From: an uncultured Clostridia bacterium
Lineage (GTDB): Bacteria > Bacillota > Clostridia > Christensenellales > Borkfalkiaceae
Assembly (NCBI GenBank): GCA_944338265.1
Contig: CALVLO010000023.1
Location: 1-13,518, forward strand
Length of the DNA: 13,518 nucleotides
Direction: 5' to 3'
The notes under the pieces are model-generated. The model had not been told where the DNA came from, did no database searches, and was given only the letters and a program-made list of their open reading frames with translations. The stretch's first letter is position 1. The number at the start of each line of letters is the position of its first letter. Shown one piece after another: positions 1-6,640 of the stretch. The translations under genes were made by a program, and so were the position numbers.

Positions 1-617
1 CCGCCCGTTATTTCATGGCATTTCATATCTTCTCATTCCGCTCATTCCGGAAAGTTCTTTTCGCAGATCGTACTTACGCTCTTTCAACCTTGCATCTTCG
101 TTCTTGTTGGTTGAAACTCCCTGATCTTTGAAAGGAATTTTTCTTTCCCTTTTACGGCCTGCCAAACTTGTTTCTCTCTTCCTCCTCAAAACATGCTTTC
201 TTTCGGCTTGTCAACGGGCTTCAGATCGAATGTTTTGCTCCGCATGTTCTTTTGCACATCCTGCCGCGTTGGAACATTTGGTTGGGTCGAGGTACTTTAT
301 CGTTTGCGACATGAGACCCACGCAACGAATGGAGCTTACTCGGTTTTCGCTTTCCCGGTCGCTTCCGCACGCGAAACTACCGTCTGTAGGTGGAATGCGG
401 TTTCGTCTTCCTCGAAATTCTTTCCGAAGAATTTCCGTTCGGCGTTTTCTTGTTCCTGTTCTTCTTCCCTTCCTTGTTTCGTATCGGTTTTTAAGCCGAC
501 CTACAGATCATACGATCCTCAGAAGTTCATCGGAGCAGGGGTGGGAAACCGTCTTGCGGAAGTGTTCTTCTTCTTTCCTTTCTTGGAGAACTTCCCTTAG
601 CTCACTCCCTTGTTGTG
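1..617 (-). ncRNA. Candidate large structured non-coding RNA (3' end beyond window)
   Basis: Seen: on the minus strand a strong promoter (623-650) is followed by over 600 bases rich in A and G, with only tiny ORFs lacking ribosome binding sites. The transcript would contain many clean stems: 558-568 with 587-595 (9 bp, 2-nt bulge), 414-422 with 427-435 (9 bp, 4-nt loop), 383-391 with 499-507 (9 bp, long range), 187-194 with 230-237 (8 bp), 82-89 with 109-116 (8 bp) and 36-40 with 48-52 (5 bp). Unpaired stretches are A-rich, as in folded RNAs. It starts near 617 and continues past the left edge, so its length is above 615 nt. It does not look like RNase P RNA, tmRNA, 6S or rRNA to me. Its size and style recall the ornate large RNAs of Firmicutes (ROOL, GOLLD, OLE), but I cannot assign a class. 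Confidence 0.62.
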
Positions 618-622
618 CCTTC

Positions 623-650
623 ATTATAGCATATTATTTTCATCTGTCAA
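623..650 (-). promoter_or_regulatory. Strong sigma-A promoter of the large RNA
   Basis: Read on the minus strand: -35 TTGACA (645-650), 16-bp spacer, extended -10 TGCTATAAT with TATAAT at 623-628. Both hexamers are perfect matches. Transcription would begin near 616-617 and run leftward. No ORF with a ribosome binding site follows, which supports an RNA product. Confidence 0.8.
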
Positions 651-752
651 TAGTTTTGGTGAAAAAAATTTCAATTTTTTGCAATATTTTTTCAGTTGGT
701 CAAAAAGCAGAACAAAATGTTGAAAAATCTGCGAGGGGTGTATCAAAAGCGC

Positions 753-1493
753 TCAAAACGGTTTTGCATTATAATTTTCGAGGAAGCGGTTGATGCGCGG
801 GAAATCGGAGGGGGTAACGATGGAGAGCGCCTTTTCCCCGAAGACGCCGTGCTCGGTAACGATCACGGCGAGCAGGTTTTTGCGCTCCTCAAAGGCGACG
901 AATACCTCGAATACGGTGGCATCCTGCCCCATGATGCGGTACTTTTCCATCTCCGAATCGTGCACCACGTCGCGGCAGGGCGTCTGCGTAAAAAATGCGT
1001 TTAGGTCTTCGCCCGCCTTTACGCGCACTTCGATCTCGGCATACAGCCCGTAGGAATTGATCACGCCCACCATCGTGCCGTGATCGTAGACGATGAGCGT
1101 CTTCTGCCAATTCTCGCGGAACGCCTCCACGGCGGCAAGGACGGGCTTATCGGCAAAGACGGAGGCGATCTTCTTTACTTTGATGGCGTCGATGAGCCGC
1201 GGCGGGCGGCAGAGCATCGCCTCGATGAACTCGATGGTCGTTACCACGTCGTCGCAGGGGACGGCGATCACCGTCTCGTCCGAAGCGCCTGCCGTGCGGT
1301 GAACGATGGCGTTGCGGAGCTTTCCGTAGTCGATGAGCTCGCTCGCATAGCGCCGCACGGTGATGTCGAGGTCGGAACAGCGCTTCACAAGGTCGGTAAA
1401 GCTCGCCGTCGCCTTGGCGTTGTAAAGGAGTTTGAGCTGCGCCTCGATGCGGTTATAGCTCTGCAAAAAGCGCGAGGCGTTTGAAATATCCAT
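753..1493 (-). CDS. CBS domain-pair protein with HEPN-like helical N-terminus
   Basis: A 246-residue soluble protein. Residues about 110-246 look like a pair of CBS motifs, a fold that usually senses adenine nucleotides; the region around KTLIVYDHGTMVGVIN is typical of the strand-loop-strand of a CBS unit. Residues 1-100 are predicted helical and contain LRNAIVHR, with R60-x4-H65 matching the R-x4-6-H signature of HEPN domains. The start is set by AGGGAGG seven bases upstream of the ATG and by a good promoter at 1527-1555. The gene is transcribed leftward toward the large RNA and is divergent from spoIIGA. The CBS call is likely. The HEPN call is an inference from one motif and helical character, and no RNase activity can be claimed. 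No transmembrane segment or signal peptide is visible. Confidence 0.75.
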   Translation of the reverse strand: MDISNASRFLQSYNRIEAQLKLLYNAKATASFTDLVKRCSDLDITVRRYASELIDYGKLRNAIVHRTAGASDETVIAVPCDDVVTTIEFIEAMLCRPPRLIDAIKVKKIASVFADKPVLAAVEAFRENWQKTLIVYDHGTMVGVINSYGLYAEIEVRVKAGEDLNAFFTQTPCRDVVHDSEMEKYRIMGQDATVFEVFVAFEERKNLLAVIVTEHGVFGEKALSIVTPSDFPRINRFLENYNAKPF

Positions 1494-1526
1494 ACATTTC
1501 CTCCCTATGGTGTATCATATATCACC

Positions 1527-1555
1527 ATTATACCATATCTTGTACCGTTTGGCAA
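1527..1555 (-). promoter_or_regulatory. Sigma-A promoter of the CBS-domain gene
   Basis: Minus strand: -35 TTGCCA (1550-1555), 17-bp spacer, -10 TATAAT (1527-1532) preceded by TGG as an extended -10. The leader before the ATG at 1493 is about 28 bases and includes the AGGGAGG ribosome binding site. Confidence 0.7.
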
Positions 1556-1587
1556 GGGGGAATTTTTCTGCCCCGCAGGCGACTTTT

Positions 1588-1642
1588 TTCGACGCCGCCC
1601 CGCGCAAAACGGCATCCTTCGCACGCGGGCGCGCTGTATAAT
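1588..1642 (+). promoter_or_regulatory. Possible Spo0A-dependent promoter of spoIIGA-sigE
   Basis: A perfect -10 TATAAT lies at 1637-1642, about 28 bases before the spoIIGA ATG, but no good -35 is found at 17 or 22 bp upstream. A sequence matching the Spo0A box (TTGTCGAA) at 6 of 8 positions lies on the minus strand at 1588-1595. In Bacillus subtilis the spoIIG operon is activated by phosphorylated Spo0A at a sigma-A promoter, so a -10 without -35 plus an 0A-like box fits. The assignment is inference. Confidence 0.35.
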
Positions 1643-1669
1643 AAGTGCCGGGAATGGGGGCAGGGCGGA

Positions 1670-2638
1670 ATGATCGTATATGTGGAATATGCCTTTGCGG
1701 AGAATGCGCTGTTAGACGGGCTACTCATCTATCTCGCCGCGAAGTGCGTCCGTGTCCGCTTAAAAGCTTGGCGGCTGTGCGCCGCTTCCGCCGCGGGCGG
1801 GGTCGTTGCCGTGCTCTTTCCGCTCCTCGCGCTTCCCGCATGGGCGGCGTACTGCACCAAGGCGCTTGCGGGCGCGGCGATCTGCCTTGCGGCAAGCACG
1901 GGCGGCGCCAAAAAGTGTGCGGGCATGACGTGCGCGTTCTTTGCGCTCACCTTTGCTCTCGGCGGGGCGCTGACGGCGATCTATTCCTTTTTCGGCATTC
2001 AAACCGCCGACGGGACGGGGTTTTACGTCGAACGCGCGCCCGTGGCGCTCATTTTTGCGGGCGCGGGCATCTTTTTTTGCGGGACGATCGCGCTTTCCCG
2101 CGCGCTATACCGCTACCGCCGCGTGCAGCGCTGTACGGTGGACTGCACGCTGTGCGAAGGCGACAGAACGGTGCATTGGAAGGGGCTGATCGACAGCGGA
2201 AATTGTCTTACATACCGCGGCGAACCCGTGTGCGTGCTCTCCGCCGCTGCAGCGTTCGCGCTCTTCGGCGCATCGCCGCAAGCCTGCGGGCGGATGGAGG
2301 TGGGCACGGTGAACGGCAAACAGGAGCGCCCCGTGCTGCGCATCGGTACATTGCGCGCGGCTGGATTTTGCGGCGCCGCCTATGCGACGGTGGGCGAAGT
2401 GCATGCGCCCTATCAGGTGATCTTGCATCCCGATCTGACGGGAGGAGGGGAAGATGAACGTATTTTGTGTGCTCAAACAGTGGCTGAGCCGCCTCGGCGG
2501 CGCAAACGTCGTGCACTATCTGTGCGGGAACGAGGCGCTTCCGCTCCCGCTCCCGCCCGAGGAGGAGGCGGCGATGCTGAAAAAGCTCGAGGCGGGCGAG
2601 GATGCGGAGACGGTGAAAGCAAAGCTCGTCGAACATAA
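1670..2638 (+). CDS. spoIIGA: SpoIIGA, sporulation sigma-E factor processing peptidase
   Basis: SpoIIGA is the membrane-bound aspartic protease of the mother cell that cleaves the pro-sequence from pro-SigE after engulfment signalling. The chosen ATG begins MIVYVEYAFAENALLDG, the family's usual N-terminus; the upstream part of the open frame is not conserved in style. Residues about 5-145 form several hydrophobic membrane helices. The cytosolic domain holds GLIDSGN with D175 as the expected catalytic aspartate, and the end of the conserved part is YQVILHPDL near residue 257. The natural family end is a few residues further, yet this frame stays open to 2638, giving 322 residues with an arginine/alanine/glycine-rich tail that overlaps sigE by 185 bases. 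The tail is probably either an indel near 2440-2453 or a non-conserved extension. sigE follows directly. Confidence 0.88.
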   Translation: MIVYVEYAFAENALLDGLLIYLAAKCVRVRLKAWRLCAASAAGGVVAVLFPLLALPAWAAYCTKALAGAAICLAASTGGAKKCAGMTCAFFALTFALGGALTAIYSFFGIQTADGTGFYVERAPVALIFAGAGIFFCGTIALSRALYRYRRVQRCTVDCTLCEGDRTVHWKGLIDSGNCLTYRGEPVCVLSAAAAFALFGASPQACGRMEVGTVNGKQERPVLRIGTLRAAGFCGAAYATVGEVHAPYQVILHPDLTGGGEDERILCAQTVAEPPRRRKRRALSVRERGASAPAPARGGGGDAEKARGGRGCGDGESKARRT

Positions 2639-3161
2639 TTTGCGGCTTGTCGTGTACATCTCGCGCAAGTTCGAAAATACGGGCGTGGACGGCGACGACC
2701 TCATCTCCATCGGGACGATCGGGCTCATCAAGGCGATCAATTCCTTCCGCACGGATAAGAACATCAAGCTCGCGACGTATGCCTCCCGCTGCATCGAAAA
2801 CGAGATCTTAATGTATCTGCGGCGCACCGTCAAATTAAAGAGCGAGATCTCCTTCGACGAGCCGCTGAATACCGACTTCGAGGGCAACGAGCTGCTCCTC
2901 TCCGACGTTCTGGGCACAGACAGTGAGACGGTGTACGGCGGGGTGGAGGCGAGCGTCGAAAAAGAGCTCCTCAAAGAGGCGCTCAAAAAACTGCCGGAGC
3001 GCGAGCGCAAGATCATGTACATGCGCTTCGGGCTCGGCGGGCGGGAGGAGATGACGCAAAAGGACGTCGCCGATGAGCTCGGCATCTCCCAAAGCTACAT
3101 ATCCCGCCTCGAAAAAAAGATCATCGAACGGTTGAAAAAGGAGATCTCAAAACTCGTATAA
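2454..3161 (+). CDS. sigE: RNA polymerase sporulation sigma factor SigE (pro-form)
   Basis: SigE directs early mother-cell transcription during sporulation. The 235-residue protein is close to the B. subtilis length (239). Residues 1-24 form the amphipathic, membrane-binding pro-sequence that SpoIIGA removes; processing is expected near HYLCGNEALP (residues 21-30), matching the family's cleavage region. Region 2 is nearly invariant (NLRLVVYISRKFENTG, DLISIGTIGLIKAI, LATYASRCIENEILMYLRR), followed by SFDEPLN and LLLSDVLGT, and region 4 ends with the helix-turn-helix TQKDVADELGISQSYISRLEKK. The start is preceded by a GGAGGAGGGG ribosome binding site inside spoIIGA, so the two genes are translationally linked. 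The 90-bp gap to sigG has only a small 5-bp hairpin (CTGCG-TCC-CGCAG) without a T-run, so readthrough into sigG is likely. Confidence 0.97.
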   Translation: MNVFCVLKQWLSRLGGANVVHYLCGNEALPLPLPPEEEAAMLKKLEAGEDAETVKAKLVEHNLRLVVYISRKFENTGVDGDDLISIGTIGLIKAINSFRTDKNIKLATYASRCIENEILMYLRRTVKLKSEISFDEPLNTDFEGNELLLSDVLGTDSETVYGGVEASVEKELLKEALKKLPERERKIMYMRFGLGGREEMTQKDVADELGISQSYISRLEKKIIERLKKEISKLV

Positions 3162-3251
3162 CTGCGTCCCGCAGGCGGATTAGCGCAAATTTGCATGATT
3201 TTCCACAAAAGGCAGATACTTGGCGTGCATACATATCCAAGGAGGGAAGGT

Positions 3252-4022
3252 ATGCTGCAAAAAGTAAGTATCTGCGGGGCGGAGACGGCGGGGCTGCCCA
3301 AGCTCAGCCATAAGGAGAACGAGGAGCTCATGCAACGGCTCAAAGCGGGGGATATGGCTGCGCGCGAAAAGTTCATCGTGGGCAACATGCGGCTGGTGCT
3401 GTCGCTCGTCAAGCGCTTCTGGGCGAAGAACGCCAATGCGGACGACGTCTTTCAGGCGGGCTGCGTGGGGCTCATCAAGGCGATCGACGGGTTCGATCTC
3501 TCCTTCAACGTCAAATTTTCCACCTACGCGGTGCCCATGATCCTCGGCGAAATCAAGCGGTACCTGCGCGACGGCAATTCGCTGCGCGTTTCACGCTCCA
3601 TCCGCGATCGGGCTTACCGCATCTTAAAGGTGCGCGAGAGTCTGGAGGAGAAGGACGAGGAAGCGACCATCGAAAAGATCGCCGAAGTGCTCCAAGTACA
3701 GGAGCGGGAGGTCGTCTATGCGCTCGATGCCATCTCCGATCCCGTCTCCCTCTACGAGCCCGTATATAACAAATCGGGCGATACGCTGCAGCTTTTGGAT
3801 CAGCTCTTCGATGAGACACAGAGCGAGGAGATCTGGACGGAGCGCGTTGCCTTAAAGGACGCCATCGAGCGGCTCACAGAGCGCGAGCGCAAGATCTTGC
3901 AGCTGCGCTACTTCGAGGGCAAGACGCAGACGGAGATCTCCAAAGAAGTCGGGATCTCGCAGGCACAGGTCTCCCGCCTCGAAAAGAACGCCATCGGCAC
4001 CATCCGCAAAGAGATCTCTTAG
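3252..4022 (+). CDS. sigG: RNA polymerase sporulation sigma factor SigG
   Basis: SigG drives late forespore transcription. The ATG at 3252 gives 256 residues starting MLQKVSICGAETAGLPKL, which aligns with the B. subtilis start MSRNKVEICGVDTSKLP; an AAGGAGGGA ribosome binding site lies a few bases upstream, so the longer frame from 3195 is not used. Core motifs are NMRLVLSLVKRFW, QAGCVGLIKAIDGFDLS, VKFSTYAVPMILGEIKRYLRD, SRSIRDRAY, FALDAI-like YALDAISDPVSLYEPVYN, and the C-terminal helix-turn-helix TQTEISKEVGISQAQVSRLEK. It follows sigE as in most spore-formers. It ends only 8 bases from the stop of the convergent recombinase gene, with no terminator between them, so sigG transcripts probably run antisense into that gene. 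No convincing own SigF/SigG promoter was found in the 90 bp upstream. Confidence 0.97.
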   Translation: MLQKVSICGAETAGLPKLSHKENEELMQRLKAGDMAAREKFIVGNMRLVLSLVKRFWAKNANADDVFQAGCVGLIKAIDGFDLSFNVKFSTYAVPMILGEIKRYLRDGNSLRVSRSIRDRAYRILKVRESLEEKDEEATIEKIAEVLQVQEREVVYALDAISDPVSLYEPVYNKSGDTLQLLDQLFDETQSEEIWTERVALKDAIERLTERERKILQLRYFEGKTQTEISKEVGISQAQVSRLEKNAIGTIRKEIS

Positions 4023-4030
4023 CGGCAAGG

Positions 4031-4665
4031 TCACAACTTGGCGGGCGGGATGGTAGAGGCGTGGGGCGGCGTCTCTTTGCAGGCGTGCAGGTATTGGTAG
4101 AAGGTCGATTTTTTCATGTTGGCGCGCTTGAGCGCCTCGCTGTAATTGATGTGCTTCTCCTTGTATTCGTGCACGACTCGAGGATATCTTCGGGAGGCGG
4201 GTTGGCGGGGCGCCCGAACTGCACGCCGCGTTTTTTGGCGGAGGCGATGCCCTCCTTCTGCCGCTCGCGGATGTTTTCGCGCTCCTTTTGCGCGACATAA
4301 GAGAGGATCTGCAGCGCGAGGTCGGAGATGAACCGCCCCGTCAGATCGCCCGAGCGCGAACGGGTATCGAGGAGGGGCATATCCAGCACGAGGATGTCTG
4401 CAGCGATGGTTTTGGTGATGCGCGTCCACTCTTTTAAGATCATATCATAATTTCTTCCAAGGCGGTCGATGCTCGCAACAACGAGCAGATCGCCTTTTTT
4501 GATCACGCGGATGAGCTTTTCGTAGTTTTTGCGTTCAAAATCCTTTCCGGAGAGCTTATCGGCAAAAATATGCTTTTTCTCGATACCCATCTCCAGAAAA
4601 CGGTCGATTTGCCGCGTTAAGTTTTGGCTTTTGGAAGAAACCCTTGCGTAAGCGTACATTGCCAT
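4031..4665 (-). pseudogene. Small serine recombinase (resolvase/invertase), frameshifted
   Basis: The N-terminal part is a clear serine recombinase catalytic domain: YAYARVSSKSQN with R8 and the nucleophile S10, SGKDFERKNY, and SIDRLGRN with D67, R68 and R71, then the long E helix (QKERENIRERQKEGI) and RGVQFGRP. After residue 162 (PPPEDIL) the frame is lost at about 4177-4182. One base shift restores VVHEYKEKHINYSEALKR and the helix-turn-helix MKKSTFYQYLH, ending at 4031. The whole would be about 211 residues, the usual size of Hin/Pin-like enzymes. The frame as sequenced ends at 4114 and lacks the DNA-binding domain, so the gene is broken unless this is a sequencing error. The start has AAGGAG 10 bases upstream. 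Two inverted 28-bp sites and a promoter lie just upstream and are its likely substrates. Confidence 0.88.
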
Positions 4666-4755
4666 GGCGTGAAAACTCCTTTTAAGCTATATTTTGCTAT
4701 AATCATAGCAGAATTTAATAAAAATGTAAGCTGATTTGCGGTATAAAAGAAAAAA

Positions 4756-4783
4756 TTTCCGAAAAAGTACACTTTTTCGGAAA
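4756..4783. repeat. Left recombination-site-like inverted repeat (IR-L)
   Basis: A perfect palindrome of two 13-bp arms (TTTCCGAAAAAGT and its complement) around a central AC dinucleotide. This is the architecture of serine-recombinase crossover sites (two half-sites around a 2-bp core). It matches the reverse complement of 4870-4897 at 25 of 28 positions. It could also be an operator or a hairpin in the leader of the recombinase mRNA. Confidence 0.75.
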
Positions 4784-4833
4784 CGCCCCGCGCGTATAAA
4801 ATGCGGATAATTTTCACGAATTTTGGCATATTT

Positions 4834-4862
4834 ATCCTACCATAACGAGCAAATCCTGTCAA
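4834..4862 (-). promoter_or_regulatory. Promoter inside the putative invertible segment
   Basis: Minus strand: -35 TTGACA (4857-4862), 17-bp spacer, -10 TAGGAT (4834-4839). It lies wholly between the two inverted 28-bp sites and in the present orientation points at the recombinase gene, with a leader of about 160 bases. If the segment flipped, the same promoter would point rightward at the operon beginning at 5202. Confidence 0.65.
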
Positions 4863-4869
4863 CAAAATT

Positions 4870-4897
4870 TTTCCAAAAATGTGTACTTTTTTGGAAA
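4870..4897. repeat. Right recombination-site-like inverted repeat (IR-R)
   Basis: A near-palindrome (TTTCCAAAAA arm, central GT, TTTTTTGGAAA arm). Against IR-L it differs at 3 of 28 positions when one copy is inverted, and at 5 of 28 when compared directly. The central dinucleotide is GT here and AC at IR-L, so the cores match only in head-to-head orientation, as inversion requires. It sits immediately upstream of the -35 box at 4857-4862. Confidence 0.75.
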
Positions 4898-5201
4898 ATC
4901 GCGCGCAGCGTATGTGCGGAGCGGTTTGGAGGGATCAAACAACATGCAATTTCTGCAAGGGTCGAAGGTCAAATGCTTCGCCGCAGGCGGGAACGACGTT
5001 GTATCTCTGCGGCAGTAGGCGGAAGGGAGTGCTGCGGCTTGGGCGGAATTGTCCGCTGCGCCCAAGATCGTGTTTCGCAGCAAAGAGGAGGCAGCGGGCA
5101 TGCGGCGTGGCAGGGTTTGCCGCCCGCGAATAAGAAGTGCGGCGCTTTGTTTAGGAGGCGCGCCGCAAAATCACATCAAGGAGAATAAATTTACAACACA
5201 A
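4898..5201. other. 304-bp gene-free leader before the uL15-like gene
   Basis: No credible gene is seen. The stretch contains a perfect 8-bp stem (5038-5045 with 5059-5066, CTTGGGCG/CGCCCAAG) and several smaller GC-rich hairpins, an 8-bp palindrome GGCGCGCC at 5157-5164, and an AAGGAG at about 5178-5183, which is 17 or so bases before the ATG at 5202 and so further than usual. I see no good fixed promoter reading rightward, so the downstream operon may depend on readthrough or on the promoter between the inverted repeats. Confidence 0.4.
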
Positions 5202-6422
5202 ATGAGTACAGGAATTCTCATTGCGATCATCATATTCGCAGTGATCGGAGTATGTTTGACGATCGGGATCGTCTATCTGCTGTTCGATGAAAAGCGCAGA
5301 GTGCGGGAGGGGGAGCGGCAGGCGCTGCTGTGCATCCCCGCCGCGCAGGAGCTGCCGCCCGAGCTTGACACCGCCGCCATGGCGATGCTGCCCGAGCCTG
5401 TGGCAGAGACGGAGGAACCCGAAGGCTCCGCAAACGACTTTGCGGAGGAAGACGAAGCAGAAGTCGCCGTCACCGTGGATGCGGCGACGGGCAAAAAGAT
5501 CTACTACCGCTTTAATTTCAGTTTTAAGGCAAGGCTCATCCAATCACCCGCCGAGCAGCAGGCGCGTTACGGGCGCATTCAGGACGAGATCAAAGCACAT
5601 CCCAAGCTCAAGACTTCTATCAGCTGGCGGCAGGAGCGCATCTACAGCGGGCGCACCTGGATCGCGACGCTGCTCTTCAAGGGCAGGCGGCTGTGCATGG
5701 CGTTTGCGCTCGATCCCGCCGAGTTTGCAGATACCAAGTACGAAGGCATCGACGTGCACGAAGTCAAGCGTTTCGAGCGGACGCCGCTGCTCATCAAACT
5801 CACTTCCGACCGCAAGACCAAATTCTGCTGCGAGCTCCTGCGCGAGGCGGCAAGGCGCAACGCCATCAAGCGTTTGCCCGTCGATGAGAACGCGGAGCCT
5901 ACGCCCTTTGCGCTCGGCTTCCAGCCGACGCGCGACCTCATCCGCGAGGGTCTCGTGAAGATCATCACCAACGGCGAGGGCGAAGAGTACGAGAAGGCGG
6001 ATATCGGCGAGCTCATCCGCGGCGGGATCGCCTCCAAGATCCGCGAGCAGGTCTCGCGCGAGGAGGCGGCCAAACTCGTTACCGACCGCGAGGCGCAGCG
6101 CGAGCTTGATGCCGCGACCGAGCGTGCGCCGGAGGATGCGCCCGAGCATTCGGGCGGGATCTTGCAGGCGGTGCGCCGCATGGGGCGCAAGCATAGCGCC
6201 TATATCAATATCGATACGCTCAGCCAAAACTTCGCGGCGAACGACCGCGTCACGCTGCAGGCGATGATCGAGCGCGAGCTGCTTCCCCCCAAGACGCAGT
6301 TCGTCAAAATATTGGCGCGCGGCATTTTGAATAAGCCGCTCTTGGTGGAAGCGCATGATTTTTCGCTCGATGCGGTGAAGATGATCCTCCTCGTCGGAGG
6401 AAAGGTGAAAAAAGTACTATAA
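5202..6422 (+). CDS. Membrane-anchored protein with C-terminal uL15-like domain
   Basis: A 406-residue protein. The ATG at 5202 was chosen because it begins directly with a hydrophobic helix (residues 4-27, STGILIAIIIFAVIGVCLT) that would anchor the protein with the rest probably in the cytosol. Residues about 45-95 are an acidic, proline-rich linker. Residues about 98-230 form a globular domain with conserved-looking blocks (YRFNFSFKARL, ISWRQERIYSGR, LCMAFALDPAEFADTKY) that I recognise only as a Clostridia family of unknown role. Residues 332-406 resemble the C-terminal half of ribosomal protein uL15: INIDTL, VTLQAMIERELL, FVKILARGILNKPLLVEAHDF and LLVGGKVKKV align in order. A real uL15 sits in the ribosomal operon, so this is a paralogous domain, not the ribosomal protein. 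First gene of a four-gene operon; the ribosome binding site is distant. Confidence 0.8.
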   Translation: MSTGILIAIIIFAVIGVCLTIGIVYLLFDEKRRVREGERQALLCIPAAQELPPELDTAAMAMLPEPVAETEEPEGSANDFAEEDEAEVAVTVDAATGKKIYYRFNFSFKARLIQSPAEQQARYGRIQDEIKAHPKLKTSISWRQERIYSGRTWIATLLFKGRRLCMAFALDPAEFADTKYEGIDVHEVKRFERTPLLIKLTSDRKTKFCCELLREAARRNAIKRLPVDENAEPTPFALGFQPTRDLIREGLVKIITNGEGEEYEKADIGELIRGGIASKIREQVSREEAAKLVTDREAQRELDAATERAPEDAPEHSGGILQAVRRMGRKHSAYINIDTLSQNFAANDRVTLQAMIERELLPPKTQFVKILARGILNKPLLVEAHDFSLDAVKMILLVGGKVKKVL

Positions 6423-6438
6423 GAGGGTGAATTAAGTT

Positions 6439-6639
6439 ATGAGAATGTCTGAACAAGAACGGTTGAGGAAGTATCCCTCCATCCGCTTTGAATGCAGGAA
6501 TTGCGGCATTACCGTGGTCACGGATAGCACCAGGCGCGCCGATAAGCGCACGACCTACTGCTGTGCGAGCTGCGAGCGTGAATATTGGCGCAAAGTCACA
6601 CGGCACGCGAACAAGAGGAAACAACAAGAAGAGGCTTAA
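6439..6639 (+). CDS. Small zinc-ribbon protein
   Basis: A 66-residue protein with C19-x2-C22 and C41-C42-x2-C45, a four-cysteine zinc-ribbon pattern with one spare cysteine. The rest is strongly basic (many R and K, tail KVTRHANKRKQQEEA), which suggests nucleic acid or ribosome contact, but no target can be named. It lies 16 bases after the uL15-like gene and its stop is one base before the next ATG, so it is translated as part of the operon. The upstream GGGTGA is a weak ribosome binding site; the second ATG (6445) is an alternative start. Unrecognised by name. Confidence 0.72.
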   Translation: MRMSEQERLRKYPSIRFECRNCGITVVTDSTRRADKRTTYCCASCEREYWRKVTRHANKRKQQEEA

Positions 6640-6640
6640 T

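Noticed and set aside
660..750. A/T-rich stretch after the CBS gene as a terminator
   Set aside because: T-runs are present on the minus strand but no stable GC stem precedes them.
128..793. Open frames of 221 and 135 aa on the plus strand
   Set aside because: Their composition (runs of S, F, L, R) is what the complement of a purine-rich RNA gives; no ribosome binding site, no family, and they run against the strong minus promoter.
3162..3180. Small hairpin after sigE as a terminator
   Set aside because: Only 5 bp and no T-run.
3193..3235. Possible SigF/SigG or SigE promoter before sigG (GCATG, CATACATA)
   Set aside because: Spacing between the elements is 30 bp and the -10 would start transcription inside the ribosome binding site.
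4823..5188. 121-aa frame upstream of the uL15-like gene
   Set aside because: Starts inside the putative invertible segment, covers the right repeat and GC hairpins, and has no family-like sequence or ribosome binding site.
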